Program-made: the position numbers and the translations under genes
Part shown: piece by piece, positions 23,984 through 32,980 of the stretch
Layout of the letters: each line of letters begins with the position of its first letter
Position numbering within the stretch: the first letter of the stretch is position 1
Assembly (NCBI RefSeq): GCF_000719095.1
Contig: NZ_JOEH01000002.1
Coordinates: forward strand, 186,001 to 250,000
Direction of reading: 5' to 3'
DNA length: 64,000 bases
From: Streptacidiphilus jeojiense
Lineage (GTDB): Bacteria > Actinomycetota > Actinomycetes > Streptomycetales > Streptomycetaceae
The notes under the pieces: model-generated
Database searches by the model: none
Seen by the model: only the letters and a program-made list of their open reading frames with translations
Told to the model about the DNA's origin: nothing

Positions 23984-25363
23984 ATGGACGTGGGTCTCGG
24001 GTGGAAGCTGCACAACGGCGGACGGCCGCCGCTGCCGGGGGCCGTGGTGAAGCCGGACGAGCGGTTGAGCTGGGGGCGGACGGTCGGGCTCGGGGCGCAG
24101 CATGTGGTCGCCATGTTCGGGGCCAGCTTCGTCGCGCCGGTGCTGATGGGCCTCGACCCCAATCTGGCGATCATGATGTCGGGCGTCGCCACCGTGCTGT
24201 TCCTGCTGGCCACGCGGGGGCGGGTGCCCAGCTACCTGGGCAGCAGCCTGTCCTTCGTCGGGGTGGCGGCGGTGATCCGGGGGCAGGGCGGCTCCACGGC
24301 GACGGTCACCGGGGCGCTGCTGTCGGTGGGCGCGCTGCTGCTGGTCTGCGGCCTGGTGGTGCGGACGCTGGGGGCGCGGGTGATCCACGCGGTGCTGCCG
24401 CCGGTGGTGACCGGGTCGGTGGTGATGCTGATCGGCTTCAACCTGGCACCGGTGACCGCGGGCACCTACTGGCCGCAGGACCAGTGGACCGCGCTGGCGA
24501 CCATGCTGTTCACCGGGTTCGCGCTGGTGGCGCTGCGCGGCTTCTGGTCGCGGATCGCCATCTTCCTGGGGCTGGTCTTCGGCTACCTGCTCTCCTGGAG
24601 CCTGGACCGGATCTTCGGGAGGATCCACTCGGTGGACTCCGCCGGGAAGCTGACGGACCATTGGCGGCTGGACCTGTCCGCCGTCGGCAAGGCCTCCTGG
24701 GCCGGGCTGCCGCACTTCCACGGCCCCAGCTTCAGCGCCTCCGCGATCGTGGTGGCCCTGCCGGTCGTGATCGCGCTGATCGCCGAGAACGCCGGACATG
24801 TGAAGGCGGTCGGCGAGATGACCGGCGACCCGCTGGACGACGAGCTGGGGACGGCCATCGCCGCCGACGGCGCGGCCACCGTGCTCTCCACCGCCCTGGG
24901 CGGCCCGGCCACCACCACCTACGCCGAGAACATCGGCGTCATGGCCGCCACCCGGATCTACTCCACCGCCGCCTACTGGGCCGCGGCCTGCTTCGCGCTG
25001 CTGTTCGGACTGTGCCCCAAGTTCGGGGCGGTGGTGGCCGCGATCCCGGGCGGGGTGCTCGGCGGGATCACCGTGGTGCTCTACGGCATGATCGGGCTGC
25101 TGGGCGCGCAGATCTGGGTCCGGAACCGGATCGACCTGTCCAACCCGGTCAACCTGGTGCCGGTGGCGGCCGGGGTGATCGTCGGCATCGGCGGGGTCAC
25201 CCTGCACATCAGCAAGAACTTCGAGCTCGGCGGGATCGCCCTGGGCACCATCGTGGTGCTCACCGGGTTCCATGTGCTGCGCGCCCTGGCCCCGGCCCAT
25301 CTGCGGGCCGAGTCGAACGCCCTGCTGGACGAGGGCACCACCGGCTACGACGAGCCGCGGTGA
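23984..25363 (+). CDS. Nucleobase permease (NCS2 family, uracil/xanthine type)
   Basis: A 459-residue inner-membrane proton symporter for a nucleobase. The N-terminal GLGAQHVVAMFGASFVAPVL is the NCS2 opening motif. Conserved substrate-site text is IALIAENAGHVKAVGEMTG in helix 8 and the signature TTYAENIGVMAATRIYST in helix 10, followed by IPGGVLGGITVVLYGMIGLL. AENIG with GHVKAV is closer to uracil permeases (UraA/PyrP) than to xanthine or urate carriers. CAGGGAGCGCGGG precedes the ATG. Its stop overlaps the next gene's start (GTGA), so the two are translationally coupled. Confidence 0.9.
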   Translation: MDVGLGWKLHNGGRPPLPGAVVKPDERLSWGRTVGLGAQHVVAMFGASFVAPVLMGLDPNLAIMMSGVATVLFLLATRGRVPSYLGSSLSFVGVAAVIRGQGGSTATVTGALLSVGALLLVCGLVVRTLGARVIHAVLPPVVTGSVVMLIGFNLAPVTAGTYWPQDQWTALATMLFTGFALVALRGFWSRIAIFLGLVFGYLLSWSLDRIFGRIHSVDSAGKLTDHWRLDLSAVGKASWAGLPHFHGPSFSASAIVVALPVVIALIAENAGHVKAVGEMTGDPLDDELGTAIAADGAATVLSTALGGPATTTYAENIGVMAATRIYSTAAYWAAACFALLFGLCPKFGAVVAAIPGGVLGGITVVLYGMIGLLGAQIWVRNRIDLSNPVNLVPVAAGVIVGIGGVTLHISKNFELGGIALGTIVVLTGFHVLRALAPAHLRAESNALLDEGTTGYDEPR

Positions 25364-26694
25364 ACCGGCCCGGTACGGCCCGGCGCACCGGCGCCGGCTG
25401 GCGCGCGACCCGCAGGCGGCTGCGCCAGCGCCGGATCTGGAGCGTGCCGATGGGCCTGCTGGGCGCCGCGCTGGTGCTGTCCTGGGCACTGCCCGCGCTG
25501 GACCGCGCGGTGCACCAGGCCGAGCGCGAGTACGGCGAGAAGCTCTTCCCGGTGCTGGACACCGGCAGCATGACCACGCTGCTGGGCAGCATCGCCGGCG
25601 GCATGATCACCCTCACCGGCCTGGTGTTCACCGCGATCACCCTGGCCATGCAGTTCGGTGCCACCCAGCTCTCGGTACGGGTGGTGCCGATGCTCCAGCA
25701 GGACCGGGTGATGCGCTGGTCCATGGGCACCTTCATGGCCACCTTCCTGTACTCGCTGCTGATCGCCATCCGGCTGGCGGTCCGTCAGCAGGACTACCGG
25801 CCGGTGCTCTCCACCCTGTTCGCGGTCGGGCTCACGATCCTCTCGGCCGGGCTGTTCTTCGTCCTGGTCACCAGGATCGTGCTGATCCTCAACTCCAACG
25901 CGCTGCTGCGATGGGTCGGCCGGCAGGGACACCGTGCGGTGCGGCGGACGGCGCCCGCGACCGCGGGCCCGCTGCCGCCGCAGGACCCCGAGGCGCAGGC
26001 GGCCGCCCTGGAGATCGCCCTGGAGGCGGCTCCGCGCACCGGCCAGATCCTGCTGGCCTGGAACGGGCCCCGGCTGCGCAGACTGGCCGCCCGCTGGGGC
26101 GTCGGCCTGGAACTGTGCGCCTACCCGGGCGACTTCGTGGCCCTGCGCAGCGCCGTGTTCCTGGTGCACGGGCCGAGGGAGCGGGTCAGACCGCGGCAAC
26201 TGCTGGACTGCCTGCTGTTCGCCGAGTGCTACAGCCCGGACGCCGATCCGGGCGGGGCGCTGCGCACCCTGGTCGACATCGCGCTCAAGGCGCTCTCCCC
26301 GGCGATCAACGATCCGGCCCGCGCCGTGCAGGCGCTGGACCACATCGAGGACCTGCTGGTGATGCTGATCCCGCTGGTCCCCACCGACGTCGCCCTGAGC
26401 GGCGACACCCTGCTCTGCCATCCGGTGCGCACCTGGACCGACTACGTCTGCGTCGGCACCGACGAGATCCGGCACTTCGCCGCCGACTCCATCCAGGTGC
26501 AGCGCCGGCTGCGGGCCCTGTTCGAGCGGCTCGCCTGGCTGTGCACCCCGGAGCAGGCCGCCGCCCTGCAGGAACGGCTCGCCACCATGGACGCCCACGC
26601 CCGCACCCACTGGACCCAGGCGCTGGACCGCCGCCTGGCGCGCCGCCCCGACGCGCAGGGGCTGGGCTCGGTCCTGGGCACCGACCTCGGCTGA
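25360..26694 (+). CDS. DUF2254 family membrane protein
   Basis: A 444-residue protein of unknown function. Four N-terminal hydrophobic helices are seen: VPMGLLGAALVLSWALPAL, IAGGMITLTGLVFTAITLA, WSMGTFMATFLYSLLIAI and LFAVGLTILSAGLFFVLV. A large cytoplasmic domain follows, with the family-conserved RTLVDIALKALSPAINDPAR and a C-terminal RLRALFERLAWLCTPEQ. The start is GTG 25360, overlapping the permease stop. Coupling to a nucleobase permease is unusual and may hint at a shared transport role, but no function is proven. Confidence 0.82.
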   Translation: MNRPGTARRTGAGWRATRRRLRQRRIWSVPMGLLGAALVLSWALPALDRAVHQAEREYGEKLFPVLDTGSMTTLLGSIAGGMITLTGLVFTAITLAMQFGATQLSVRVVPMLQQDRVMRWSMGTFMATFLYSLLIAIRLAVRQQDYRPVLSTLFAVGLTILSAGLFFVLVTRIVLILNSNALLRWVGRQGHRAVRRTAPATAGPLPPQDPEAQAAALEIALEAAPRTGQILLAWNGPRLRRLAARWGVGLELCAYPGDFVALRSAVFLVHGPRERVRPRQLLDCLLFAECYSPDADPGGALRTLVDIALKALSPAINDPARAVQALDHIEDLLVMLIPLVPTDVALSGDTLLCHPVRTWTDYVCVGTDEIRHFAADSIQVQRRLRALFERLAWLCTPEQAAALQERLATMDAHARTHWTQALDRRLARRPDAQGLGSVLGTDLG

Positions 26695-26712
26695 ACCGTC
26701 CGGAGGGCCCGG

Positions 26713-27843
26713 TCAGTGCGCGTCGCGGCCCGCGTCGCAGGCGGTCAGCAGTGCGTCGGCGACCGTGCTGAAGTGGCGGGCGCCCTCCCGGCGCCGGGGG
26801 AGCACATCCGTGAGGTAGGCGAAGACCAGACCCCGGCTCGGATCGGCCCAGCCGATGCAGCAGCTGCTGCCGTTGTGGCCGAAGGCCGCCTCGCTGCTCA
26901 GCCGTCCCATCACCGGCCGTCCCACCGGATGCGCGCTGAAGCCGCCGAGCTGGAAGCCCTGGGCCCAGCGCACCGGCCGCTTGATCCGCAGGTCCATCTC
27001 GCCCTCGGCGGTCGAGCGGCGCCGGGCCTCCAGCACGGTCTCCTCGGCCAGGACCCGCACGCCCGCGGGTCCGCCGACGCCGGTGCCGACGCCCCCGTCC
27101 AGCAGCACCTGGTAGAACCGGGCCAGGTCGCGGGCGGTCGCCGAGACCCCGGCCGCCGGGATCACCGCCCGGCGGGTCGCCCTGCGGTTGACGATGCCCT
27201 GGGTGGCCCGCCCGCCGGGACCGCTGCCGCGCAGCGGGACATGACGGTGCCACAGCTCGTCCGGCAGCCCCAGGTGCAGGTCGTCGAGGCCGAGCGGGTC
27301 CAGGAACTCCCGGCGCAGCAGCTGGGCCGGCGGGGTCCCGCTCACCCGGCGGACCACCTCGCCCAGGATGAAGCCGTAGGCGATGGCCTGGTAGGCCGGT
27401 GCGCTGCCGGGCGGCCGCTGCAGCCGGGCCCGCTCCAGCGCGCGCAGCGAGCGGTCCCAGTCCGCCATCGCCAGCGCGTCGCCCAGCATGCCGCGGGCCG
27501 AGGACAGCCCCGAGCGGTGCTGCAGCACCTGACGTACGGTCACCTGCTCCTTGCCCCGGGCGGCGAAGCCCGGCCAGGAGCGGGCCACCGGATCGTCCAG
27601 GGACAGCCGGCCGCGCTGGGCCAGCAGATGGACCAGCAGGGCGATGAAGGGCTTGCTCGCCGAGAAGGTCCAGAACAGGTCGTCGGGGGCGCAGCCGAAG
27701 GTGCGGTCGAGCAGTACCGCGCCGTCCTTCAGCACCACCAGCTGCGCGGTCCCGCCGCGCTCCCGCACCAGCCGCAGCGCGCCGCCGAGCAGCTCCGGCG
27801 CCACGCCCAACTCCTGCGGCGGGGACTCCGTCCAGTCGAACAC
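26713..27843 (-). CDS. Serine hydrolase (class C beta-lactamase/esterase family)
   Basis: A 376-residue penicillin-recognising-fold hydrolase, probably an esterase of the EstB type rather than a beta-lactamase. The nucleophile motif SxxK is SASK (S61-K64), in the typical WTFSASKPF setting. The second motif YxN is replaced by a tyrosine in PAYQAIAYGFILGEVV (Y151/Y156). Other family blocks are LSLDDPVARSWPGF, VTVRQVLQHRSGL and FGHNGSSCCIGWADP near the end, the last matching the HxG-type third motif. No signal peptide is seen, so it is cytoplasmic. It is convergent with the DUF2254 gene, 18 bases apart. Substrate unknown. Confidence 0.87.
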   Translation of the reverse strand: MFDWTESPPQELGVAPELLGGALRLVRERGGTAQLVVLKDGAVLLDRTFGCAPDDLFWTFSASKPFIALLVHLLAQRGRLSLDDPVARSWPGFAARGKEQVTVRQVLQHRSGLSSARGMLGDALAMADWDRSLRALERARLQRPPGSAPAYQAIAYGFILGEVVRRVSGTPPAQLLRREFLDPLGLDDLHLGLPDELWHRHVPLRGSGPGGRATQGIVNRRATRRAVIPAAGVSATARDLARFYQVLLDGGVGTGVGGPAGVRVLAEETVLEARRRSTAEGEMDLRIKRPVRWAQGFQLGGFSAHPVGRPVMGRLSSEAAFGHNGSSCCIGWADPSRGLVFAYLTDVLPRRREGARHFSTVADALLTACDAGRDAH

Positions 27844-27925
27844 GCTCTCATGCTAGCGGGGGACGGGTGCGGGCCGACCGGCGCGGCTCCTGCCTTTTGT
27901 CCGGTTTTGCGGCAATACTCCAGCG

Positions 27926-29614
27926 GTGGAGTGGATCAAGCACCTTTTCAAGCACACCCCCGAGATCCAGCTGTTCGTCTGCCTGGCGCTGGGATTCGCC
28001 ATCGGCCGGATCAAGCTCTGGAAGATCTCCCTGGGCGGTGTGGCCGGAACCCTGATCGTCGCCATCTTCATCGGCACCATCGGGGTCGCGCTCAACGACG
28101 AGGTGAAGAACATCGCCTTCGCGCTGTTCATCTTCACCCTCGGCTACATGAGCGGCCCGTCCTTCTTCGCCAGCCTGAACCGCTCCAGCCTGCGCTACGG
28201 GGTCTTCACCCTGATCGAGGCGGTCACCGTCCTCGCCGTCACCGCGGTGGCCACGGTCTCGCTCAATCTGGACCAGGGCACCGCGGCCGGGCTGATGGCG
28301 GGCGGGGCCACCGAGTCGGCGGTGGTCGGTACCGCCACCGACGCCATCGGCAAGCTCAAGCTGCCGGCCGACCAGATCAAGACGCTGCAGGCCAACGTGG
28401 GCACCGCCTACTCGATCTCCTACATCGTCGGCCTGATCACCATCGTGCTGATGACCAGCCAGATCTTCCCCTCGCTGATGCGGATCAACGTCCGCGAGGA
28501 GGCGGAGAAGCTGTGGATCAAGCTCGGCGGCGGCTCCGACGCCGAGGGCACCGCCCCCGCGCTGCCGGGCCTGGTGGGCCGGGCGCACCAGGTGGTCTAC
28601 GCGGACGGCAGCACCGTCGGCGCCATCGAGGCGGCCCTCGGTGAGGACGTCACCGTGGAACGGGTCCGCCGCGGCGGCGAGGCGATCGAGCTGACCCCCG
28701 ACACCGAGCTGGTGCTCGGCGACATCGTGCTGCTGGTGGGCCCGCGCGAGCGCCTGGTCGGCGGCGACAGGAGGATCGGACCCGAGGTCGCCCCGCCGAC
28801 CGGCGTGGACGTGGACCTGGAGACCGCCGACGTCGTCCTCACCGCCAAGGAGGGCTCCGGCCGGACCATCGGCGAGCTACGCGCGGCGATCCCCCCGGAG
28901 GAGCGCCACGGCGTCTTCCTCACCGGGATCACCAGGATGGACCACCCGCTGCCGGTCCAGCCGGGGACCACCATCAACACCGGCGACACCCTGCACATGT
29001 CCGGGACCAAGCGGGACCTGGCCGACTTCGTGCCCAGGGTCGGCTTCAGGATCGACCCGGGGGTCAAGGCCGACCTGGTCTTCATCTCGGTCGGCATCGT
29101 GCTGGGCATGCTGATCGGGAAGATCACCATCACCCTGGGCAGCGTGCCGCTGTCACTGGGGACCGGCGGCGGCTGCCTGCTCACCGGCCTGGTCTTCGGC
29201 TGGCTCCGCGCCAGGAGGCCCACCTTCGGCCAGTACCACCCGGCGGCGGCGCAGGTGGTCAAGGACCTGGGGCTGGCCACCTTCATCTGCGCGGTCGGCC
29301 TCAGCTCCGGCCCGCAGGCGGTGGACCTGATCAAGCAGTACGGGGTCTCGCTGGCGATCGCCGGTCTGCTGGTGACGCTGATCCCGGCCTGCGTGTCGAT
29401 GTTCGTGGCCTGGAAGCTGATGAAGCTCCCGGCGCCGCTGGCCCTGGGCTCGGTGGCCGGCCAGCAGTGCAGCACCCCGGCGATCACTGCTATCCAGCAG
29501 GCGGCGGGGAACACCACACCGCTGATGGCCTACACGATCGTCTACGCCCTCTCCAACGTGGTGCTTCCCTTGCTGGGGCCGGTGGTTGTCGCGATGGCTG
29601 ATGCATTGAACTGA
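27926..29614 (+). CDS. Aspartate-alanine-exchanger (AspT) family transporter
   Basis: A 562-residue membrane protein with two membrane halves separated by two TrkA-C (RCK_C) regulatory domains. The first half is residues about 12-185 (IQLFVCLALGFAIGRIKLW, then FALFIFTLGYMSGPSFF); the regulatory part spans about 190-370; the second half starts near VKADLVFISVGIVLGMLIG and contains CAVGLSSGPQAVDLI and QQCSTPAITAIQQAAGN. Characterised AspT exchanges aspartate for alanine; other members carry succinate or unknown anions. GTG 27926 has no ribosome-binding site, but AATACT lies six bases upstream, so the mRNA may be leaderless. A large hairpin terminates it. Confidence 0.87.
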   Translation: MEWIKHLFKHTPEIQLFVCLALGFAIGRIKLWKISLGGVAGTLIVAIFIGTIGVALNDEVKNIAFALFIFTLGYMSGPSFFASLNRSSLRYGVFTLIEAVTVLAVTAVATVSLNLDQGTAAGLMAGGATESAVVGTATDAIGKLKLPADQIKTLQANVGTAYSISYIVGLITIVLMTSQIFPSLMRINVREEAEKLWIKLGGGSDAEGTAPALPGLVGRAHQVVYADGSTVGAIEAALGEDVTVERVRRGGEAIELTPDTELVLGDIVLLVGPRERLVGGDRRIGPEVAPPTGVDVDLETADVVLTAKEGSGRTIGELRAAIPPEERHGVFLTGITRMDHPLPVQPGTTINTGDTLHMSGTKRDLADFVPRVGFRIDPGVKADLVFISVGIVLGMLIGKITITLGSVPLSLGTGGGCLLTGLVFGWLRARRPTFGQYHPAAAQVVKDLGLATFICAVGLSSGPQAVDLIKQYGVSLAIAGLLVTLIPACVSMFVAWKLMKLPAPLALGSVAGQQCSTPAITAIQQAAGNTTPLMAYTIVYALSNVVLPLLGPVVVAMADALN

Positions 29615-29637
29615 CGGTGCGGGTCCGCAGTGGTTTG

Positions 29638-29690
29638 TCGCGCAGTTCCCCGCGCCCCTGGGGTCTTCAGGGGCGCGGGGAACTGCGCGA
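29638..29690. terminator. Dispersed hairpin element, copy A (perfect 23-bp stem)
   Basis: Positions 29638-29660 are the exact reverse complement of 29668-29690, with a 7-base loop. The core on the top strand is GCGCAGTTCCCCGCGCCCCT. It lies between convergent AspT and PPOX genes and recurs at 43005 (full copy) and 54517 (half copy). The stem strength and position suggest a bidirectional terminator; its repetition suggests a dispersed element. Confidence 0.8.
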
Positions 29691-29717
29691 ACAGCAACCA
29701 GGCACACGCCGCACCCG

Positions 29718-30179
29718 CTAAGCGACCTCCGCCGGGAACCCCCCGGTAGCGACAGGGCTCCACCGCTCCGGAGTGATCCGAACCAGCGATTTGCCCTGCT
29801 TCAGCATGGCCCCCCGGTACTCGTCCCAGTCCGGGTGCTCGCCCGCGATGCAGCGGTAGTAGTCCACCAGCGGCTCCACGTCCTCGGTCGCGTCGATCAC
29901 CTCGGCGCGGCCGTCGACCTGCACCCAGGGTCCGTCGAAGTCCTCGGACAGCACCACGATCGAGACCCTGGGGTCGCGCCGGGCGTTTTTCGCCTTGGCC
30001 CGCTGCGGATAGGTGGAGACCACGATCCGGCCCTCCTGGTCCACCCCGCAGGACACCGGCGAGGCCTGCGGGCTCCCGTCGGTGCGGGTGGTGATCAGCA
30101 GACCGCGGTGGCGCGGCCGCAGGAACTCCAGCAGGGCCTCGCGGTCGACCGCGGTGTTGGTGGCGATTCGTCGGGTCAT
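29718..30179 (-). CDS. PPOX-class F420-dependent (pyridoxamine oxidase-fold) enzyme
   Basis: A 153-residue flavin/deazaflavin-binding split-barrel protein. Family blocks are RPRHRGLLITTRTDGSPQAS, PVSCGVDQEGRIVVSTY, then AKAKNARRDPRVSIVVLSED and the strand VQVDGRAEVID. The basic AKAKNARRDPR segment is typical of the F420-binding actinobacterial group, members of which reduce various F420H2 acceptors. A C-terminal helix segment (DYYRCIAGEHPDWDEYRGAM) is also family-like. The promoter region faces the YbaK gene 60 bases away. Substrate unknown. Confidence 0.85.
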   Translation of the reverse strand: MTRRIATNTAVDREALLEFLRPRHRGLLITTRTDGSPQASPVSCGVDQEGRIVVSTYPQRAKAKNARRDPRVSIVVLSEDFDGPWVQVDGRAEVIDATEDVEPLVDYYRCIAGEHPDWDEYRGAMLKQGKSLVRITPERWSPVATGGFPAEVA

Positions 30180-30239
30180 GCTCCGCAGTCTAGGGTCGTC
30201 CCCAGGACAGCGGAAAGATCGTCAGGGGAGCGGCGGGTC

Positions 30240-30746
30240 ATGGCGAAGAAGCCGAAGCGCGGGGGCCAGGGCACTCCGGCCACGGTGGCACTGGACGCGG
30301 CGGGGGTGGCCTTCACCGTGCACTCCTACGAGCACGATCCGGCCGCCGCCTCCTACGGCGAGGAGGCCGCCGAGGCCATGGGGGTGAGCCAGGACCGGGT
30401 CTTCAAGACGCTGCTCGCCGAGGTGGACGGCGTGCTGACGGTCGGCGTCGTCCCGGTCGCCGCCAAACTGGACCTCAAGGCGCTGGCCGCCGCCGTCGGC
30501 GGCAAGCACGCGGCGATGGCCGACCCGGCCGCCGCCGAGCGGGCCACCGGCTACGTCCTCGGCGGGATCTCTCCGCTGGGGCAGCGCCGCCGACTGCGCA
30601 CCGTGGTGGACGGCAGCGCGCTGGCGCACGACAGCGTCTACGTCTCGGCCGGGCGCCGCGGCCTGGAGGTCGAGCTCGCGCCGGCCGACCTGGTGGCGCT
30701 CACCTCGGCCGCCGCGGCCCCGATCGCCCGGCACCGGGAGGGCTGA
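30240..30746 (+). CDS. ybaK: YbaK/EbsC-type aminoacyl-tRNA deacylase (Cys-tRNA(Pro))
   Basis: A 168-residue trans-editing enzyme that hydrolyses misacylated Cys-tRNA(Pro). Visible are TPATVALDAAGVAFTVHSYE with the YEHDPAAASYGEEAAEAMG block, the VFKTLLAEVDG strand, the KLDLKALAAAVGGKHAAMAD stretch and GYVLGGISPLGQRRRLRTVV, where the GGISPLGQ loop forms the active site. These match the YbaK subfamily closely. GGGGAGCGGCGGGTC precedes the ATG at 30240. It stands between the PPOX gene (divergent) and a two-component system. Confidence 0.9.
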   Translation: MAKKPKRGGQGTPATVALDAAGVAFTVHSYEHDPAAASYGEEAAEAMGVSQDRVFKTLLAEVDGVLTVGVVPVAAKLDLKALAAAVGGKHAAMADPAAAERATGYVLGGISPLGQRRRLRTVVDGSALAHDSVYVSAGRRGLEVELAPADLVALTSAAAAPIARHREG

Positions 30747-30784
30747 CGGAACCCGGCGGGTGCTCCCGTTGCCGTCCGTCCGGC

Positions 30785-30790
30785 TACCGT
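30785..30790 (+). promoter_or_regulatory. -10-like TACCGT, probable leaderless start
   Basis: TACCGT ends six bases before ATG 30797, and no ribosome-binding site is present. This suggests a leaderless mRNA for the kinase-regulator pair. Confidence 0.45.
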
Positions 30791-30796
30791 GAGTGC

Positions 30797-32068
30797 ATGC
30801 ACACCACCTACCGACGCTGCCGCGCGTTCGTGCGCAGGCACCCGTACTGGGCCGACGGGGTGCTGGCGGTCGTGCTGTACGTGATCACCATCCTCTGGCC
30901 GATCTCCAACCAGCACCCCGAGGAGTGGTCGGACCTCGACCCCTCCCTGGTGCTGATGATCGCCGGGATCCCGGTCTTCGCCCCGCTGGCCTGGCGGCGC
31001 CGCTACCCGGTGGGCGTGCTGATCGTCAGCGCCCTGGGCACGCTCGGCTTCATGATGGTGGGCCCGGTCCGCGGCCCGATCCTGCTGGGCTCGGGCATCG
31101 CCGTCTACACCGTCTCCTCGGCGGTGGAGCGCAGGCTGGCGCTGACCATCGGTGCGATCACGGTGCTCATCCTCGGCGGCACCAGCATGCGGCTCTCGGT
31201 GGAGGCCTGGGACGAGCCGGTCAACGCCATAGCCTTCGTCTGGACCGCGCTGGCCATCGCCGTCGGCGAGGCGGTGCGCAACCGCAGGGCGTTCGTCGCG
31301 GCGATAGAGGAGCGGGCCCGCAGGGCCGAGCATACCCGCGAGGAGGAGGCCCGCCGCCGGGTCGCCGAGGAGCGGATGCGGATCGCCCGGGAGCTGCACG
31401 ACATCGTCGGGCACCACATCGCCCTGATCAACGTCCAGGCCGGGGTCGCCTCGCACCTGCTGACCAGCAGCCCGGACCAGGCCCGCGAGGCGCTGGCGCA
31501 CGTCAGGGAGGCCGGACGGTCCGCCCTGGCCGAGCTGAGCGCCACCGTGACGGTGCTGCGCCAGGGCGACGAGGCCGAGGACGCCCCGCACGAGCCGACG
31601 CCCGGGCTGGACCGGCTGCCGGAGCTGCTGGAGAGCTTCGACCGGGCCGGCCTGCGGGTCAGCCGGCTGGACGAGGGCCAGCCGCGCAGCCTGCCGGCCA
31701 CCGTGGACCTCACCGCCTACCGGGTGGTCCAGGAGTCCCTGACCAACGTCCGCAAGCACGCCGGCACCTCGGCGGCCCGGCTGCACCTCGCCTACCGCAG
31801 GGACCTGCTGCACATCGAGGTCGAGGACGACGGCCCGGGACCGGGCGAGCCCGGCCCCGGGACCGGTCACGGCCTGATCGGCATGCGCGAGCGGGCCGCC
31901 TCGGTGGGCGGCAGCTTCCTGGCCGGCCCCGGCCCGGCCGGCGGTTTCCGGGTGAGCGTGGACCTGCCGCTGCCCCGTGCGGCCGTCGGCCGTCGCGCCG
32001 CGAACGGGGCCGGACCCGTGGACGCCGCACAGCCGAAGCCGAGCCCTGCCGCACATGGAGCAAAATGA
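30797..32068 (+). CDS. NarL-type sensor histidine kinase
   Basis: A 423-residue HisKA_3 kinase. Membrane segments cover about residues 20-160 (GVLAVVLYVITILWP to ALAIAVGEAV), then a coiled region rich in Arg/Glu (IEERARRAEHTREEEARRRV). The phosphoacceptor is H201 in RIARELHDIVGHHIAL. ATPase motifs are VVQESLTNVRKHAG, IEVEDDGPG and GTGHGLIGMRERAASVGG. The C-terminal 30 residues are a low-complexity tail. It overlaps the response regulator by ATGA and is a complete two-component pair; the signal is unknown. Confidence 0.9.
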   Translation: MHTTYRRCRAFVRRHPYWADGVLAVVLYVITILWPISNQHPEEWSDLDPSLVLMIAGIPVFAPLAWRRRYPVGVLIVSALGTLGFMMVGPVRGPILLGSGIAVYTVSSAVERRLALTIGAITVLILGGTSMRLSVEAWDEPVNAIAFVWTALAIAVGEAVRNRRAFVAAIEERARRAEHTREEEARRRVAEERMRIARELHDIVGHHIALINVQAGVASHLLTSSPDQAREALAHVREAGRSALAELSATVTVLRQGDEAEDAPHEPTPGLDRLPELLESFDRAGLRVSRLDEGQPRSLPATVDLTAYRVVQESLTNVRKHAGTSAARLHLAYRRDLLHIEVEDDGPGPGEPGPGTGHGLIGMRERAASVGGSFLAGPGPAGGFRVSVDLPLPRAAVGRRAANGAGPVDAAQPKPSPAAHGAK

Positions 32069-32736
32069 CGATCAAGGTACTGCTCGCGGACGACCAGATC
32101 CTGGTCAGGGCCGGTCTCAAGGTCCTGGTCGACTCGGCTCCCGACCTGGAGGTGGTGGCCGAGGCCGCGACCGGGCGGCAGGCCGTGGCGCTGGCCCGGG
32201 AGGCCCGCGCCGACGTGGTGCTGATGGACATCCGGATGCCCGACATGGACGGCCTGGCCGCCACCAAGGCCATCACCGCCGACGAGGACCTGGCCGGGGT
32301 CCGGGTGCTGGTGCTGACCACCTTCGAGGTCAACGAGTACGTCTTCCAGGCGCTGCGGGCCGGGGCCAGCGGCTTCCTGGGCAAGGGCACCGAACCCGAG
32401 GACCTGCTGGACGCGATCCGGGTGGTGGCCAGGGGCGAGGCGCTGCTCTCCCCGGTGGCCACCCAGGGCCTGATCGCCCGCTTCCTGGAGCAGCCGGACC
32501 GCAGGCCCACCCCCAGTCCGGCGACCCTGTCGGCGCTCACCGACCGGGAACGGGAGATAGTCGCCCTGGTCGCCCGCGGCGGTTCCAACGACGACATCGC
32601 CGAGGAGCTGGCGGTCAGCCCGCTCACCGTGAAGACCCATGTCAGCCGCGCCCTGCTGAAGCTGGGCGCCCGCGATCGGGCCCAACTCGTGGTGCTGGCC
32701 TACGAGTCCGGCCTGGTCCGGCCCGGGGAGCGCTGA
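32065..32736 (+). CDS. NarL/LuxR-type response regulator
   Basis: A 223-residue regulator coupled to the kinase above. Receiver features: IKVLLADDQILVRAGLKVLV, phosphoacceptor D55 in VVLMDIRMPDMDG, Thr in VLVLTTFEVNE and the lysine in GFLGKGTEP. The LuxR domain is ALTDREREIVALVARGGSND with SPLTVKTHVSRALLKLGARD. The start ATG 32065 overlaps the kinase stop and has GGAG five bases upstream. The rib promoter region begins about 60 bases downstream. Confidence 0.92.
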   Translation: MTIKVLLADDQILVRAGLKVLVDSAPDLEVVAEAATGRQAVALAREARADVVLMDIRMPDMDGLAATKAITADEDLAGVRVLVLTTFEVNEYVFQALRAGASGFLGKGTEPEDLLDAIRVVARGEALLSPVATQGLIARFLEQPDRRPTPSPATLSALTDREREIVALVARGGSNDDIAEELAVSPLTVKTHVSRALLKLGARDRAQLVVLAYESGLVRPGER

Positions 32737-32853
32737 GCCGCCGCGAGACGAAACGCCAGGTCGGGGTGACGGAGGCCACATGTCCGCGGAGCGGGCGGTC
32801 TTGCCAAAACGTGGCCGGACCGTGGCAGACTGAGAGCACAAGTTACGACGTTT

Positions 32854-32980
32854 GCGCACTCCGGGGTCGGTGTAATTCCGAACCGGCGGTTACAGTCCGC
32901 GACCCGGCCGCTTCCAGCGGTCGGTTGACCAGGTGAAACTCCTGGACCGACGGTGAAAGTCCGGATGGGAGGCAGTGCGC
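32854..32980 (+). ncRNA. FMN riboswitch (RFN element)
   Basis: The conserved RFN core is present in order: GGGGTCGG (32863-32870), TAATTCCGAACCGGCGGT, AGTCCGCGAC, the variable arm around 32910, GGTTGACCAGGTGAAACTCC (32922-32941), GACCGACGGTGAAAGTCCGG and ATGGGAGG. The closing helix P1 is GCGCACT (32854-32860) with AGTGCGC (32974-32980). It binds FMN and shuts off riboflavin genes, here ribE-ribM-ribBA-ribH. A perfect 11-base complement of the P1 3' side lies downstream (see the expression platform). TTGCCA (32801-32806) and CAGACT (32826-32831) may form the promoter. Confidence 0.95.
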
